Below are positions 1-7,160 of a stretch of 13,947 nucleotides of DNA, in pieces. This DNA comes from Actinomycetes bacterium (GTDB taxonomy: Bacteria > Actinomycetota > Actinomycetes > Actinomycetales > Cellulomonadaceae), in contig JAEWEJ010000199.1 in NCBI GenBank assembly GCA_023389455.1, forward strand, positions 1-13,947. The letters are read 5' to 3'. Both the position numbers and the translations under genes were made by a program. The notes under the pieces are model-generated. The model was not told the DNA's origin. It searched no databases and saw only the letters and a program-made list of their open reading frames with translations. Each line of letters starts with the position of its first letter. Positions within the stretch are counted from its first letter, which is position 1.

Positions 1-1117
1 GCGCACCGCCGGTGCGCGGCAGCCGCGCCCGCCCGCCCGCGGCGGCGTGGTTGACGACGTGCACGTCGATCTTCCCGGCCTCGCGGGTCACGGTCGCACC
101 GATGCCGGGACCGCTGAGCGCCGTGGCGAGCCACCCGCGGCGGGACACCCCGATGACGAGCTGGGTCGCGTCCACGGCGGTCGCGAAGTCGACGAGCGCG
201 CGCGGCACGTCGTCACCGACGACCTGGTGGTACGTCCCGCCGAGCTGCTCGACGAGCGCCCGCTGGTGGGCCAGCGCCCCGGGTGCGGCCCCGCGCAGCC
301 CGTCCTGGCGCGTGACGTGCACGGCCAGCAGCTGCCCGCCGGCCGACCGCGCCGCGATGCGCGCACCCCGGCGGATCAGCGTCGCCCCCTCCGGGCCACC
401 GGTGAGCGTGACGACGACCCGCTCACGCGCCTCCCACGGGCTGTCGATGCCGTGCTCGGTGCGGTACAGGCGCAGCGCGGCGTCGACCTCGTCGGCCAGC
501 CACAGCAGCGCGAGCTCGCGCAGCGCCGTGAGGTTGCCGAGGCGGAAGTAGTTCGACAGGGCGGCGTCCACGCGCTCGGCCGGGTACACGTCCCCGCCGG
601 CGAGGCGGTCGCGCAGCGCCTGCGGCGCGAGGTCCACCACCTCGACCTGGTCGGCGGCGCGCAGCACCGCGTCCGGGACGGTCTCGCGCTGGACGACGCC
701 GGTGATCTTCTCCACCACGTCGTTGAGGGACTCGATGTGCTGGACGTTCACCGTGGAGAGCACGTCGATCCCGGCGTCGAGCAGCGCGTCGACGTCCTGC
801 CAGCGCTTGGTGCGCGCCAGGCCGGGCGCGTTGGTGTGCGCGAGCTCGTCGACCAGCGCGACGTCCGGGCGGCGGGCCAGCACCGCGTCGACGTCGAGCT
901 CGGCGAGCGCGACGTCCCGGTGCCGCACCGTGCGGCGCGGCACCACCTCCAGGCCCTCGACCATCGCGGCCGTGCGGGTGCGGCCGTGGGTCTCCACGAC
1001 GGCGACCACGACGTCGCGCCCCTCGTCGCGCAGGCGGCGGCCCTCCTCGAGCATCGCGTAGGTCTTGCCCACGCCCGGCGCGGCCCCGAGGAGGACGCGG
1101 AGCCGCCCACGCGCCAT
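1..1117 (-). CDS. kdpD: KdpD sensor histidine kinase, N-terminal part (C-terminus beyond left edge)
   Basis: Membrane sensor kinase that phosphorylates KdpE to switch on the kdp operon under potassium limitation. The open frame starts at ATG 1117 behind GGAGGG (6-base spacer) and stays open to the window edge, giving 372 codons. Visible parts: the KdpD domain with a Walker A motif GAAPGVGKT (residues 11-19), a DELAHTN Walker B-like motif (90-96), STVNVQHIESLN (about 121-132) and the GDVYPAERVDAALSNYFR block (175-192), followed by a universal-stress-protein-like domain from about residue 234 to 355. The transmembrane segments, GAF-like and kinase domains expected in a protein of roughly 850-900 residues lie outside the window. 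It begins only 2 bases after the kdpC stop, so it is in the kdpFABC transcript; kdpE probably follows beyond the edge (inference from usual order). Identification is firm. Confidence 0.95.
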   Translation of the reverse strand, partial: MARGRLRVLLGAAPGVGKTYAMLEEGRRLRDEGRDVVVAVVETHGRTRTAAMVEGLEVVPRRTVRHRDVALAELDVDAVLARRPDVALVDELAHTNAPGLARTKRWQDVDALLDAGIDVLSTVNVQHIESLNDVVEKITGVVQRETVPDAVLRAADQVEVVDLAPQALRDRLAGGDVYPAERVDAALSNYFRLGNLTALRELALLWLADEVDAALRLYRTEHGIDSPWEARERVVVTLTGGPEGATLIRRGARIAARSAGGQLLAVHVTRQDGLRGAAPGALAHQRALVEQLGGTYHQVVGDDVPRALVDFATAVDATQLVIGVSRRGWLATALSGPGIGATVTREAGKIDVHVVNHAAAGGRARLPRTGGA

Positions 1118-1119
1118 GC

Positions 1120-1734
1120 TCAACCCTCCAGGTCGTCGAGGGCGAGGTTGAGCCGCAGCACGTTCACGGTCGGCTCGCCCACGAACCCCAGGCCGCGTCC
1201 CCCAGTGTGCCGCGCCACGAGCGCCGCGACGTCCTGCTCCGACATCCCGCGCGCCGCGGCGACGCGCGGCACCTGCAGCGCCGCGTACGCGGGGCTGACG
1301 TGCGGGTCCAGGCCGGACGCCGACGCGGTGACGGCGTCGGCGGGCACGTCGGCCGGCTCGACCCCCTCGAGCGCTGCGACCTGCGCGCGTCGGTCCTCGA
1401 TGGCGGCGACCAGGTCCGGGTTCTCCGGCCCCAGGTTGGAGCCGGACGACGCCCCCGCGTCGTACCCGTCGCCCGCGGCCGACGGCCGGGACTGGAAGTA
1501 CGCCACGAGCGGCTCGCCGTCGGGGTCGGTGAACGACTGCCCGATCAGCGCGGAGCCGACGACGGTGCCGTCGGGACCGGTGAGGAGCGAGCCACGCGCC
1601 TGCGCGGGTGCGACGAGCTGGGCGACGACCGTGACGACGGCGGTGTAGCCGACGCCGAGCAGGAGGGTGAGGACGACCATGGCGCGCAGGGCGACGCCCA
1701 GGGTGCGGGCGGCGGTGCGGGTCGACTGGGGCAT
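1120..1734 (-). CDS. kdpC: Potassium-transporting ATPase subunit KdpC
   Basis: Small single-span subunit of the KdpFABC potassium pump, associated with KdpA and KdpB at the membrane. 204 residues, the normal length. One N-terminal membrane helix (about residues 15-38) precedes a periplasm-side domain with the family motifs: GSALIGQSF, YFQSRPSA, then SGSNLGPENPDL, and a C-terminal block VNVLRLNLALDDLEG. Start ATG 1734 has AGGAG upstream with suitable spacing. There are 34 bases between the kdpB stop and this start, the largest gap in the operon, and only 2 bases before kdpD. The first residues (MPQSTRTAARTLG) are polar, as expected for a short cytosolic tail. No missing core motifs were seen. 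Confidence 0.96.
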   Translation of the reverse strand: MPQSTRTAARTLGVALRAMVVLTLLLGVGYTAVVTVVAQLVAPAQARGSLLTGPDGTVVGSALIGQSFTDPDGEPLVAYFQSRPSAAGDGYDAGASSGSNLGPENPDLVAAIEDRRAQVAALEGVEPADVPADAVTASASGLDPHVSPAYAALQVPRVAAARGMSEQDVAALVARHTGGRGLGFVGEPTVNVLRLNLALDDLEG

Positions 1735-1768
1735 GCGGGTTCTCCTCGTGCGGGGCGGTCGGGGGGCG

Positions 1769-3925
1769 TCAGTAGCCGGGCAGGAGGCGGACGACCAGGT
1801 CGATGAGCCAGATGCCCACGAACGGCACGACGACGCCGCCGAGCCCGTAGACCAGGAGGTTGCGACCGAGGACCGCGGAGGCGTCGAGCGGCCGGTACCG
1901 CACGCCGCGCAGCGCGAGCGGGATGAGGGCGACGATGACCAGCGCGTTGAACACGACCGCGGAGAGCACCGCCGAGGCCGGCGAGTGCAGGCCCATGACG
2001 TTCAGCGCCGCGAGCCCCGGGAACACGCCCATGAACATCGCCGGGATGATCGCGAAGTACTTGGCGACGTCGTTGGCGATGGAGAACGTCGTCAGCGCGC
2101 CGCGCGTGATGAGCAGCTGCTTGCCGATCCGCACGACGTCGATGAGCTTGGTCGGGTCCGAGTCGAGGTCCACCATGTTGCCGGCCTCCTTGGCGGCCGA
2201 CGTGCCCGTGTTCATCGCCATGCCGACGTCGGCCTGCGCGAGCGCCGGGGCGTCGTTGGTGCCGTCGCCGGTCATCGCGACGAGGTGCCCCCCGGCCTGC
2301 TCGCGACGGATCAGCGCGAGCTTGTCCTCGGGCGTCGCCTCGGCCAGGACGTCGTCCACGCCCGCCTCGGCGGCGATCGCGCGGGCCGTCAGCGGGTTGT
2401 CGCCCGTGACCATGACGGTGCGGATGCCCATGGCGCGCAGCTCGGCGAACCGCTGCGCCAGCCCCTCCTTGACGACGTCCTTGAGGTGGACGACGCCGAG
2501 CACGCGGCCCGCCTGCCCGGGCGCCCGGACGGCGACGACCAGCGGCGTGCCGCCGGACTGCGCGACGTGCTCGACGACCGCGTCGAGCTCGGCCCGGACG
2601 CCGTCCGCCAGGTGCGTGCCCTCGCCCTCGAGCCAGGCCACGACCGCCGTGCCGGCGCCCTTGCGGATCTGCGTGCCGTCGGGCTCGTCGAGCCCCGACA
2701 TGCGGGTCTGCGCGGTGAACGGCACGACGTCGCCGGGGACGCCCTGCACGACGTCGACGCCGCAGCGACGCGCGAGGTCGACGACCGACGTGCCCTCGGG
2801 CGTCGGGTCGGCCAGCGAGGAGACCGCCGCCGCGCGCACGAGGTCGGCCTGCGGCGTGCCGTCCAGCGCGAGGAACGCGGCGGCCTGCCGGTTGCCGTAG
2901 GTGATGGTGCCGGTCTTGTCGAGCAGCAGCGTGGTCACGTCGCCGGCGGCCTCGACTGCCCGCCCCGACATGGCCAGCACGTTGTGCTGCACCAGCCGGT
3001 CCATGCCGGCGATGCCGATGGCGGACAGCAGCGCGCCGATCGTCGTCGGGATCAGGCAGACCAGCAGCGCGACGAGGACGGCGACGCCGACGGGCTCGGC
3101 CGCGTACGACGCGATCGGGTTCAGCGTGAGCGCGACGACGACGAACACGACCGACAACGCCGCCAGCAGGATCGACAGCGCGATCTCGTTGGGGGTCTTC
3201 TGCCGGCTCGCGCCCTCGACCAGGGCGATCATCCGGTCGACGAACGTCTCCCCGGGCTTGGAGGTGATGCGCACGACCACCCGGTCGGACAGCACGCGCG
3301 TCCCGCCCGTGACGGCCGAGCGGTCGCCCCGGGACTCGCGGACGACCGGCGCGGACTCCCCCGTGATCGCCGACTCGTCGACCGACGCGATGCCGTGGAC
3401 GATCTCGCCGTCCCCCGGGACGAGCTGCCCGGCGCTGACGACGACCACGTCACCGAGCCGCAGGTCCGCCGACGACACCTCGACCAGCGGCGCCCGCGTC
3501 GCGCCCGGGTCACCGGCCGCGTCGTAGGCAGCGACCCGGTGGGCCGCCGTCGCCGTGCGGGTGCGCCGCAACGAGTCCGCCTGCGCCTTGCCGCGGCCCT
3601 CGGCCACGGACTCCGCGAGGTTCGCGAACAGGGCCGTGACCCACAGGAGCGCCGCGACGACGGCCGTGAACGACGCGGGCACGGTGGCGCCGCCGGACTC
3701 GGCCGGGCCGCCGAGGACGAGCTCGGCGACGGCCAGCACGGTGGTGAGCGCCGCACCGACCCAGACCACGAGCATCACGGGGTTGCGCCACATGTGCCGC
3801 GGGTCGAGCTTGCGGACGGCCCCGGGCAGGGCGTCGCGGACCTGCGCCCACGTGAAGGCGCCGGCGGGGGTGGGTGCCGGGGCGGGCGCGGGCCGGGCCT
3901 CGGTGCGTTCGAGCGTGGTGGACAT
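1769..3925 (-). CDS. kdpB: Potassium-transporting P-type ATPase, catalytic subunit KdpB
   Basis: The ATP-hydrolysing subunit of KdpFABC. 718 residues from ATG 3925. Motifs in order: TGES of the actuator domain (188-191), the phosphorylation motif DKTGT with catalytic Asp336, the nucleotide-domain RKGAG (421-425), MVTGDN (506-510), GDGTNDAPALAQADVG (553-568), and the KdpB-type block DLDSDPTKLIDVV (586-598). Membrane helices lie at roughly 50-70, 85-103, 250-270, 280-302 and in the last 120 residues. The Pro/Ala-rich segment at residues 11-22 makes the N-terminus slightly longer than in enterobacterial KdpB. The start codon shares one base with the kdpA stop (TGATG), and GGAAGGG lies 8 bases upstream, so the two are translationally coupled. 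The upstream in-frame extension overlaps kdpA and was not used. Very confident. Confidence 0.98.
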   Translation of the reverse strand: MSTTLERTEARPAPAPAPTPAGAFTWAQVRDALPGAVRKLDPRHMWRNPVMLVVWVGAALTTVLAVAELVLGGPAESGGATVPASFTAVVAALLWVTALFANLAESVAEGRGKAQADSLRRTRTATAAHRVAAYDAAGDPGATRAPLVEVSSADLRLGDVVVVSAGQLVPGDGEIVHGIASVDESAITGESAPVVRESRGDRSAVTGGTRVLSDRVVVRITSKPGETFVDRMIALVEGASRQKTPNEIALSILLAALSVVFVVVALTLNPIASYAAEPVGVAVLVALLVCLIPTTIGALLSAIGIAGMDRLVQHNVLAMSGRAVEAAGDVTTLLLDKTGTITYGNRQAAAFLALDGTPQADLVRAAAVSSLADPTPEGTSVVDLARRCGVDVVQGVPGDVVPFTAQTRMSGLDEPDGTQIRKGAGTAVVAWLEGEGTHLADGVRAELDAVVEHVAQSGGTPLVVAVRAPGQAGRVLGVVHLKDVVKEGLAQRFAELRAMGIRTVMVTGDNPLTARAIAAEAGVDDVLAEATPEDKLALIRREQAGGHLVAMTGDGTNDAPALAQADVGMAMNTGTSAAKEAGNMVDLDSDPTKLIDVVRIGKQLLITRGALTTFSIANDVAKYFAIIPAMFMGVFPGLAALNVMGLHSPASAVLSAVVFNALVIVALIPLALRGVRYRPLDASAVLGRNLLVYGLGGVVVPFVGIWLIDLVVRLLPGY

Positions 3926-5598
3926 CAGATCAGCCCTTCCGCCAGGGGACCCAGCGCGAGAACGGGGAAGTACGTCAGGGCGGTGAGGACGACGACCACA
4001 CCGGCGAGCAGCCCGGCGAACTGCGGGCGGTGGGTCGGCAGGGTGCCGACCGTCGCGGGGACCGCGCCCTGCGCGGCCAGGGACCCGGCCAGCGCCAGGA
4101 CCAGCACGATCGGCACGAACCGGCCGAGCAGGATCGCGACGCCGAGGGCCGTGTTCAGCCACGGCGTGTTCGCGGTGAGGCCGGCGAACGCCGAGCCGTT
4201 GTTGTTGGCGGCCGACGTGAACGCGTACAGCACCTCGGACATGCCGTGCACGCCGGGGTTCCAGATGGACGTGCCCTCGACGCTGTCACGCAGCGCCGGC
4301 ACCCCGAAGCTCAGGGCCGTGCCCGCGAGCACGAGGGTCGGCGTCACGAGGATGTACAGGCTGGCGAGCTTGATCTCGCGCGGGCCGATCTTCTTGCCCA
4401 GGTACTCCGGCGTGCGGCCCACCAGCAGGCCGGCGACGAACACCGCGACGACCGCGAGCACGAGCATCCCGTACAGGCCGGACCCGACGCCTCCGGGCGC
4501 GACCTCGCCGAGCATCATGTTGAGCATCGGCAGCATGCCGCCGAGCGCGGTGTACGAGTCGTGCATCGAGTTCACCGCGCCCGTCGAGGTGCCCGTGCTC
4601 GTCGTGGCGAACAGCGCCGACCAGACGACCCCGAAGCGCGTCTCCTTGCCCTCGGTCGCGGCGCCCGCGAGCGCCGGGGCGGTGCCGCCGGCGGCGGACT
4701 CCAGCGCGACGAGCACGAGGAACGACGCCGAGAACAGCGCCGCCATGACCCCCGCGATCGCGTACCCCTGCCGGTGGTCACCGACCATGCGGCCGAAGGT
4801 GCGCGGCAGGCAGAACGGGATGACGAGCATGAGGACGATCTCGAGCAGGTTGGTCCACTGCGTCGGGTTCTCGAAGGGGTGCGCCGAGTTGGCGTTGTAG
4901 AACCCGCCGCCGTCGGTGCCGAGCAGCTTGATCGCCTCCTGCGAGGCGACCGGGCCACCGGGGACGGTCTGCGTGCCGCCGGCCAGCGTCGTGACGTCGG
5001 TGAACCCTGCGAGGTTCTGCACGACCCCACCGAGGACCAGCAGCACCGCCGCGACCAGCGCGCCGGGCAGCAGGATGCGCAGGCAGCCGCGCAGCAGGTC
5101 GACCCAGAAGTTGCCGATCGTCGCCGAGCGGCGCGCCGCGAACCCCCGCACGAGCGCGACGGCGACCGCCATGCCGACGGCCGCGGACACGAAGTTCTGC
5201 ACCACCAGACCGGTGGCCTGCACGGCGTGCCCGAGCGTGAGCTCCGGGGAGTACGACTGCCAGTTGGTGTTGCCGACGAACGACGCGGCGGTGTTGAACG
5301 CCAGGTCCTCCGACGGCGCCCCGAGCCCCAGCGACAGCGGCAGCCACTGCTGCGTGCGCTGCAGCGCGTAGACCAGAGCCAGCCCGACGAACGAGAAGGC
5401 CAGCACGCTGCGCAGGTAGACGGGCCACGTCTGCTGCGAGCGCGGGTCGACGCCCAGCACGCGGTACACGGCACGCTCGACGTGCCGGTCCGTGCCGGTG
5501 GTGTAGACGTGCGCCATGTAGTCACCGAGCGGGCGGTACGCGGCCGCGAGGAGCAGCAGGACCGCGCCGAGGGTGAGGACGGCCAGCAGCCCGGTCAT
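3925..5598 (-). CDS. kdpA: Potassium-transporting ATPase, potassium-binding subunit KdpA
   Basis: The channel-like subunit that selects and passes K+ in the KdpFABC complex. 557 residues, typical length, with about ten hydrophobic helices. The pseudo-fourfold selectivity-filter loops are visible: NTAASFVGNTNWQSY (102-116), LGTDGGGFYNANSAHPFENP (226-245), TTSTGTSTGAVNSMHD (332-347) and TSAANNNGSAFAGL (461-474). The central glycines, including GTDGGG 227-232, are intact, so the pump is likely functional. Start ATG 5598 overlaps the kdpF stop by one base (TGATG), and GGAG at 8-base spacing sits inside the kdpF tail. It also overlaps kdpB by one base. No frameshift or unusual region was seen. Confidence 0.98.
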   Translation of the reverse strand: MTGLLAVLTLGAVLLLLAAAYRPLGDYMAHVYTTGTDRHVERAVYRVLGVDPRSQQTWPVYLRSVLAFSFVGLALVYALQRTQQWLPLSLGLGAPSEDLAFNTAASFVGNTNWQSYSPELTLGHAVQATGLVVQNFVSAAVGMAVAVALVRGFAARRSATIGNFWVDLLRGCLRILLPGALVAAVLLVLGGVVQNLAGFTDVTTLAGGTQTVPGGPVASQEAIKLLGTDGGGFYNANSAHPFENPTQWTNLLEIVLMLVIPFCLPRTFGRMVGDHRQGYAIAGVMAALFSASFLVLVALESAAGGTAPALAGAATEGKETRFGVVWSALFATTSTGTSTGAVNSMHDSYTALGGMLPMLNMMLGEVAPGGVGSGLYGMLVLAVVAVFVAGLLVGRTPEYLGKKIGPREIKLASLYILVTPTLVLAGTALSFGVPALRDSVEGTSIWNPGVHGMSEVLYAFTSAANNNGSAFAGLTANTPWLNTALGVAILLGRFVPIVLVLALAGSLAAQGAVPATVGTLPTHRPQFAGLLAGVVVVLTALTYFPVLALGPLAEGLI

Positions 5599-5687
5599 CA
5601 GAAGCGCTCCGGTCGCACGAGCGCGACGAGCAGGTAGACGACCGCGGCGACACCGAGCGCCGCGGCGAGCAGCTCGAGGACGATCAC
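5598..5687 (-). CDS. kdpF: Potassium-transporting ATPase accessory peptide KdpF
   Basis: A 29-residue single-helix peptide that stabilises the KdpABC complex. It starts with GTG at 5687. The sequence is one hydrophobic helix (residues 3-23) ending in the family signature LVRPERF. Length and tail agree with KdpF proteins of about 29-30 residues. The GTG overlaps the stop of the preceding tiny ORF by four bases (GTGA), and its own TGA shares one base with the kdpA ATG. The frame stays open upstream, but the family length and the GTGA junction favour this start. Confidence 0.92.
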   Translation of the reverse strand: MIVLELLAAALGVAAVVYLLVALVRPERF

Positions 5688-5767
5688 AGCCGCTCGACCG
5701 CCTTGCCGAGGCAGGCGGTCAGCCCGAGCACGGCGGCCGCGGCGAGCAGGTAGACGATGTCGAGCAC
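5684..5767 (-). CDS. Tiny single-helix membrane protein, first ORF of the kdp operon
   Basis: A 27-codon ORF directly upstream of kdpF, overlapping its GTG by four bases (GTGA). The GTG start at 5767 has GGAG six bases upstream. An in-frame GTG at 5779 would give 31 residues but lacks a comparable Shine-Dalgarno. The peptide opens with MLDIVYLLAAAA, forms one hydrophobic helix (residues 2-20) and ends in a charged tail, GKAVERL. It resembles KdpF in size and layout but has a different C-terminal signature. I recall similar short ORFs ahead of kdpF in other bacteria, usually annotated as hypothetical, but cannot verify this here. A structural or accessory role in the Kdp complex is inferred from position only. 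Confidence 0.72.
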   Translation of the reverse strand: MLDIVYLLAAAAVLGLTACLGKAVERL

Positions 5768-5792
5768 GTGGGTCTCCACGGTCCGGGGGACG

Positions 5793-5830
5793 GCCCCCGT
5801 CGTGGCGGGCGCCGGGCGCCCGTCGGGGGC
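5793..5830 (-). promoter_or_regulatory. Structured leader hairpin of the kdp transcript
   Basis: Between the putative kdp promoter and the first small ORF the DNA holds two nested inverted repeats. The outer arms are GCCCCCG (5793-5799) and CGGGGGC (5824-5830); the inner arms are GGGCGC (5807-5812) and GCGCCC (5816-5821). The transcript can fold into one hairpin with an asymmetric internal loop. It could be an attenuator, an RNA stability element or just GC-rich sequence. It does not resemble a riboswitch class I know. Confidence 0.4.
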
Positions 5831-5883
5831 GCCGGCGACGATGCAACACCCGTGGTGGGCGCCGGGAGGCAGTCCTCACGGAA

Positions 5884-5923
5884 CCCATACGGCCGGCGGC
5901 CACCCCCTGACGGCTCCCTGACG
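5884..5923 (-). promoter_or_regulatory. Putative kdp operon promoter with KdpE-like direct repeats
   Basis: Read on the minus strand, CGTCAGGG occurs at 5916-5923 and again at 5905-5912, a direct repeat with an 11-bp period. A -10-like TATGGG lies at 5884-5889, and the downstream repeat falls where a -35 hexamer would be; there is no good -35 box. Direct repeats about one helical turn apart in place of the -35 are the usual arrangement for OmpR-family activators such as KdpE. Transcription would start near 5877, giving a leader of about 110 bases. Assignment to KdpE is inference from position and architecture. Confidence 0.55.
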
Positions 5924-5967
5924 CCGCGGACCGTTCAGGCGCCTCGGCAGGCGCGCCGCCGCAGGGC

Positions 5968-5985
5968 GTGGCGCGGCTGCGCCAC
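5968..5985 (-). terminator. Hairpin downstream of the SBF-like transporter gene
   Basis: A perfect inverted repeat GTGGCGC (5968-5974), loop GGCT, GCGCCAC (5979-5985) lies about 65 bases past the end of the transporter gene and just before the kdp promoter region. There is no U-tract, as is common for terminators in high-GC actinomycetes. It would separate the transporter transcript from the kdp operon, both minus strand. Confidence 0.45.
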
Positions 5986-5995
5986 CGTCAGGCGG

Positions 5996-6025
5996 GCCCC
6001 GCAGGGCGCGGCCCCGCAGGGCGCG
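5996..6025. repeat. Two perfect tandem copies of a 15-bp unit
   Basis: The unit GCCCCGCAGGGCGCG occurs at 5996-6010 and 6011-6025. Diverged relatives follow at 6026 onward (GCACCGCCGGG) and precede at about 5957 (CCGCCGCAGGGCGTGG). It sits in the short region between the transporter stop and its presumed terminator. It is probably a local slippage duplication and no function is evident. Confidence 0.6.
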
Positions 6026-6049
6026 GCACCGCCGGGACCGGCTCCCCCG

Positions 6050-7033
6050 TCAGACGCGCCCGGCCTCGGGCTCCGCCGCCGCCAGCCGACGCGCGAGGAT
6101 CGCGCACACCACGATCTGCAGCTGGTGGAACGCGATCACCGGCAGCGCGACGCTCGCCGCGACGGCGGGCGCGAACAGCACCGCCGCCATCGGCAGCCCC
6201 GTGGCCGCGGACTTCTTCGAGCCGCACATGAGCAGCGCGATCCGGTCCCCACGGTCCAGCCCCAGCGCGCGCCCGCCGAACCACGTCGCCGAGAGCATGA
6301 CGGCCAGCACGACCGCGCAGACCACCAGCAGCACCAACAGCGCCGTGACCGTCAGGTCGTCCCACGCGCCGGCCGTCTGCGCCTCGCTGACCGACGTGAA
6401 CACCACCAGCAGGATCGTCGAGCGATCGGTCACCTTCAGCAGGGAGCCGTGCCGGCGCAGCCACGCCCCGATCCACGGCTGCACGAGCTGCCCCACGACG
6501 AACGGCAGCAGCAGCTGCAGCAGGATGCCCGTCACCGCGCCACCGTCGAGGCCCGTGCCGGTCGCGCCGAGCAGCACCGCCACCAGCAGCGGCGTCAGCA
6601 GGACGCCCAGGACGTTGGAGATCGTCGCGCCCGTGATCGCGCCCGCGACGTTGCCGCGCGCGATGGAGGTCATCACGACCGACGACTGCACGGTCGACGG
6701 CAGCACCGACAGGTACAGCAGACCGCGGCGCAGGTCCGGGTCGAGCACGGCGTCGGGCAGCAGCTGCACCGCCAGGCCCACCAGCGGGAACAGCAGGTAC
6801 GTCGCCGCGAGCATCGAGCCCTGCAGACGGAACCGCTTGAGGCCGTCCAGGACCTCGCCGGTCGGCATCCGCGCGCCGTAGAGGAAGAACAGCAGCACGA
6901 TCGCCGCCGTGCGGACCGTGTCGAGGGCGGCACCGACGGCCTCGGGCACCGGGACCAGCAGACCCAGCACGAGGACGGCCAGGATCATGGCGGTGAGCGG
7001 GTCGAGCCACCGCAGCCAGGCGGGTCGCGTCAT
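6050..7033 (-). CDS. SBF-like membrane transporter (bile acid:sodium symporter family, YfeH type)
   Basis: A 327-residue integral membrane protein with nine or ten hydrophobic segments. It matches the SBF-like branch of the bile acid:sodium symporter superfamily: GARMPTGEVLDGLKRFRLQ (53-71), LPSTVQSSVVMTSIARGN (111-128) followed by AGAITGATISNVLGVLLTP (130-148), and CGSKKSAATGLPMA (270-283) are the recognisable blocks. The substrate of these bacterial proteins is mostly unknown, so none is assigned. The ATG at 7033 is the first plausible start because the hydrophobic protein begins at residue 8. No Shine-Dalgarno is visible immediately before it; instead its ATG overlaps the stop of a possible 10-codon ORF (ATGA), suggesting coupled translation. 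It lies upstream of and parallel to kdp but is separated by a hairpin and a promoter, so a separate unit is likely. Confidence 0.88.
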   Translation of the reverse strand: MTRPAWLRWLDPLTAMILAVLVLGLLVPVPEAVGAALDTVRTAAIVLLFFLYGARMPTGEVLDGLKRFRLQGSMLAATYLLFPLVGLAVQLLPDAVLDPDLRRGLLYLSVLPSTVQSSVVMTSIARGNVAGAITGATISNVLGVLLTPLLVAVLLGATGTGLDGGAVTGILLQLLLPFVVGQLVQPWIGAWLRRHGSLLKVTDRSTILLVVFTSVSEAQTAGAWDDLTVTALLVLLVVCAVVLAVMLSATWFGGRALGLDRGDRIALLMCGSKKSAATGLPMAAVLFAPAVAASVALPVIAFHQLQIVVCAILARRLAAAEPEAGRV

Positions 7034-7062
7034 GCCGTGCGGGTGGGGGCGTCGGGTGTCAC
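7030..7062 (-). CDS. Possible 10-codon leader ORF coupled to the SBF-like transporter
   Basis: GTG at 7062 is preceded by AGGA at about 7-base spacing and opens a frame encoding MTPDAPTRTA, whose TGA overlaps the ATG of the transporter in an ATGA junction. The transporter itself has no clear Shine-Dalgarno, so ribosomes ending here could re-initiate on it. The peptide is rich in Thr and Pro and has no Cys, unlike the known cysteine-responsive leaders of actinobacteria. It could be fortuitous, as the evidence is only the site, spacing and junction. Confidence 0.4.
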   Translation of the reverse strand: MTPDAPTRTA

Positions 7063-7118
7063 GGAGACATCCTGGCCCACGACGGGGCCGCGGCGCGGAC
7101 GCGCCCGGTGGTCGGTGA

Positions 7119-7146
7119 CGGCCGGTCCCGCAGCGGGGACCGGCCG
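7119..7146 (-). terminator. Strong hairpin after the 52-residue ORF
   Basis: Perfect 11-bp arms CGGCCGGTCCC (7119-7129) and GGGACCGGCCG (7136-7146) with a 6-base loop GCAGCG lie 14 bases past the stop of the small minus-strand gene. There is no U-tract. Position and stem strength suggest an intrinsic terminator separating that gene from the downstream transporter. Confidence 0.65.
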
Positions 7147-7160
7147 GCGACGCGTGGTCG

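Noticed and set aside
1120..3925. Frameshift or decay in kdpB or kdpC
   Set aside because: All catalytic and family motifs are present in single uninterrupted frames with normal lengths.
47..4900. Very long plus-strand open frames across the kdp region (533, 1077 and 587 codons)
   Set aside because: They lie antisense to clear kdp genes, encode Arg/Asp/Gly-rich low-complexity sequence without domains, and are the expected mirror frames of GC-rich coding DNA.
5768..5877. Riboswitch (for example c-di-AMP type) in the kdp leader
   Set aside because: The leader has only simple GC-rich inverted repeats. No conserved riboswitch core sequences were recognised and the space is small.
5996..6025. 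CRISPR or iteron-like repeat array
   Set aside because: Only two perfect 15-bp copies, directly adjacent with no spacers, no cas or replication genes nearby.
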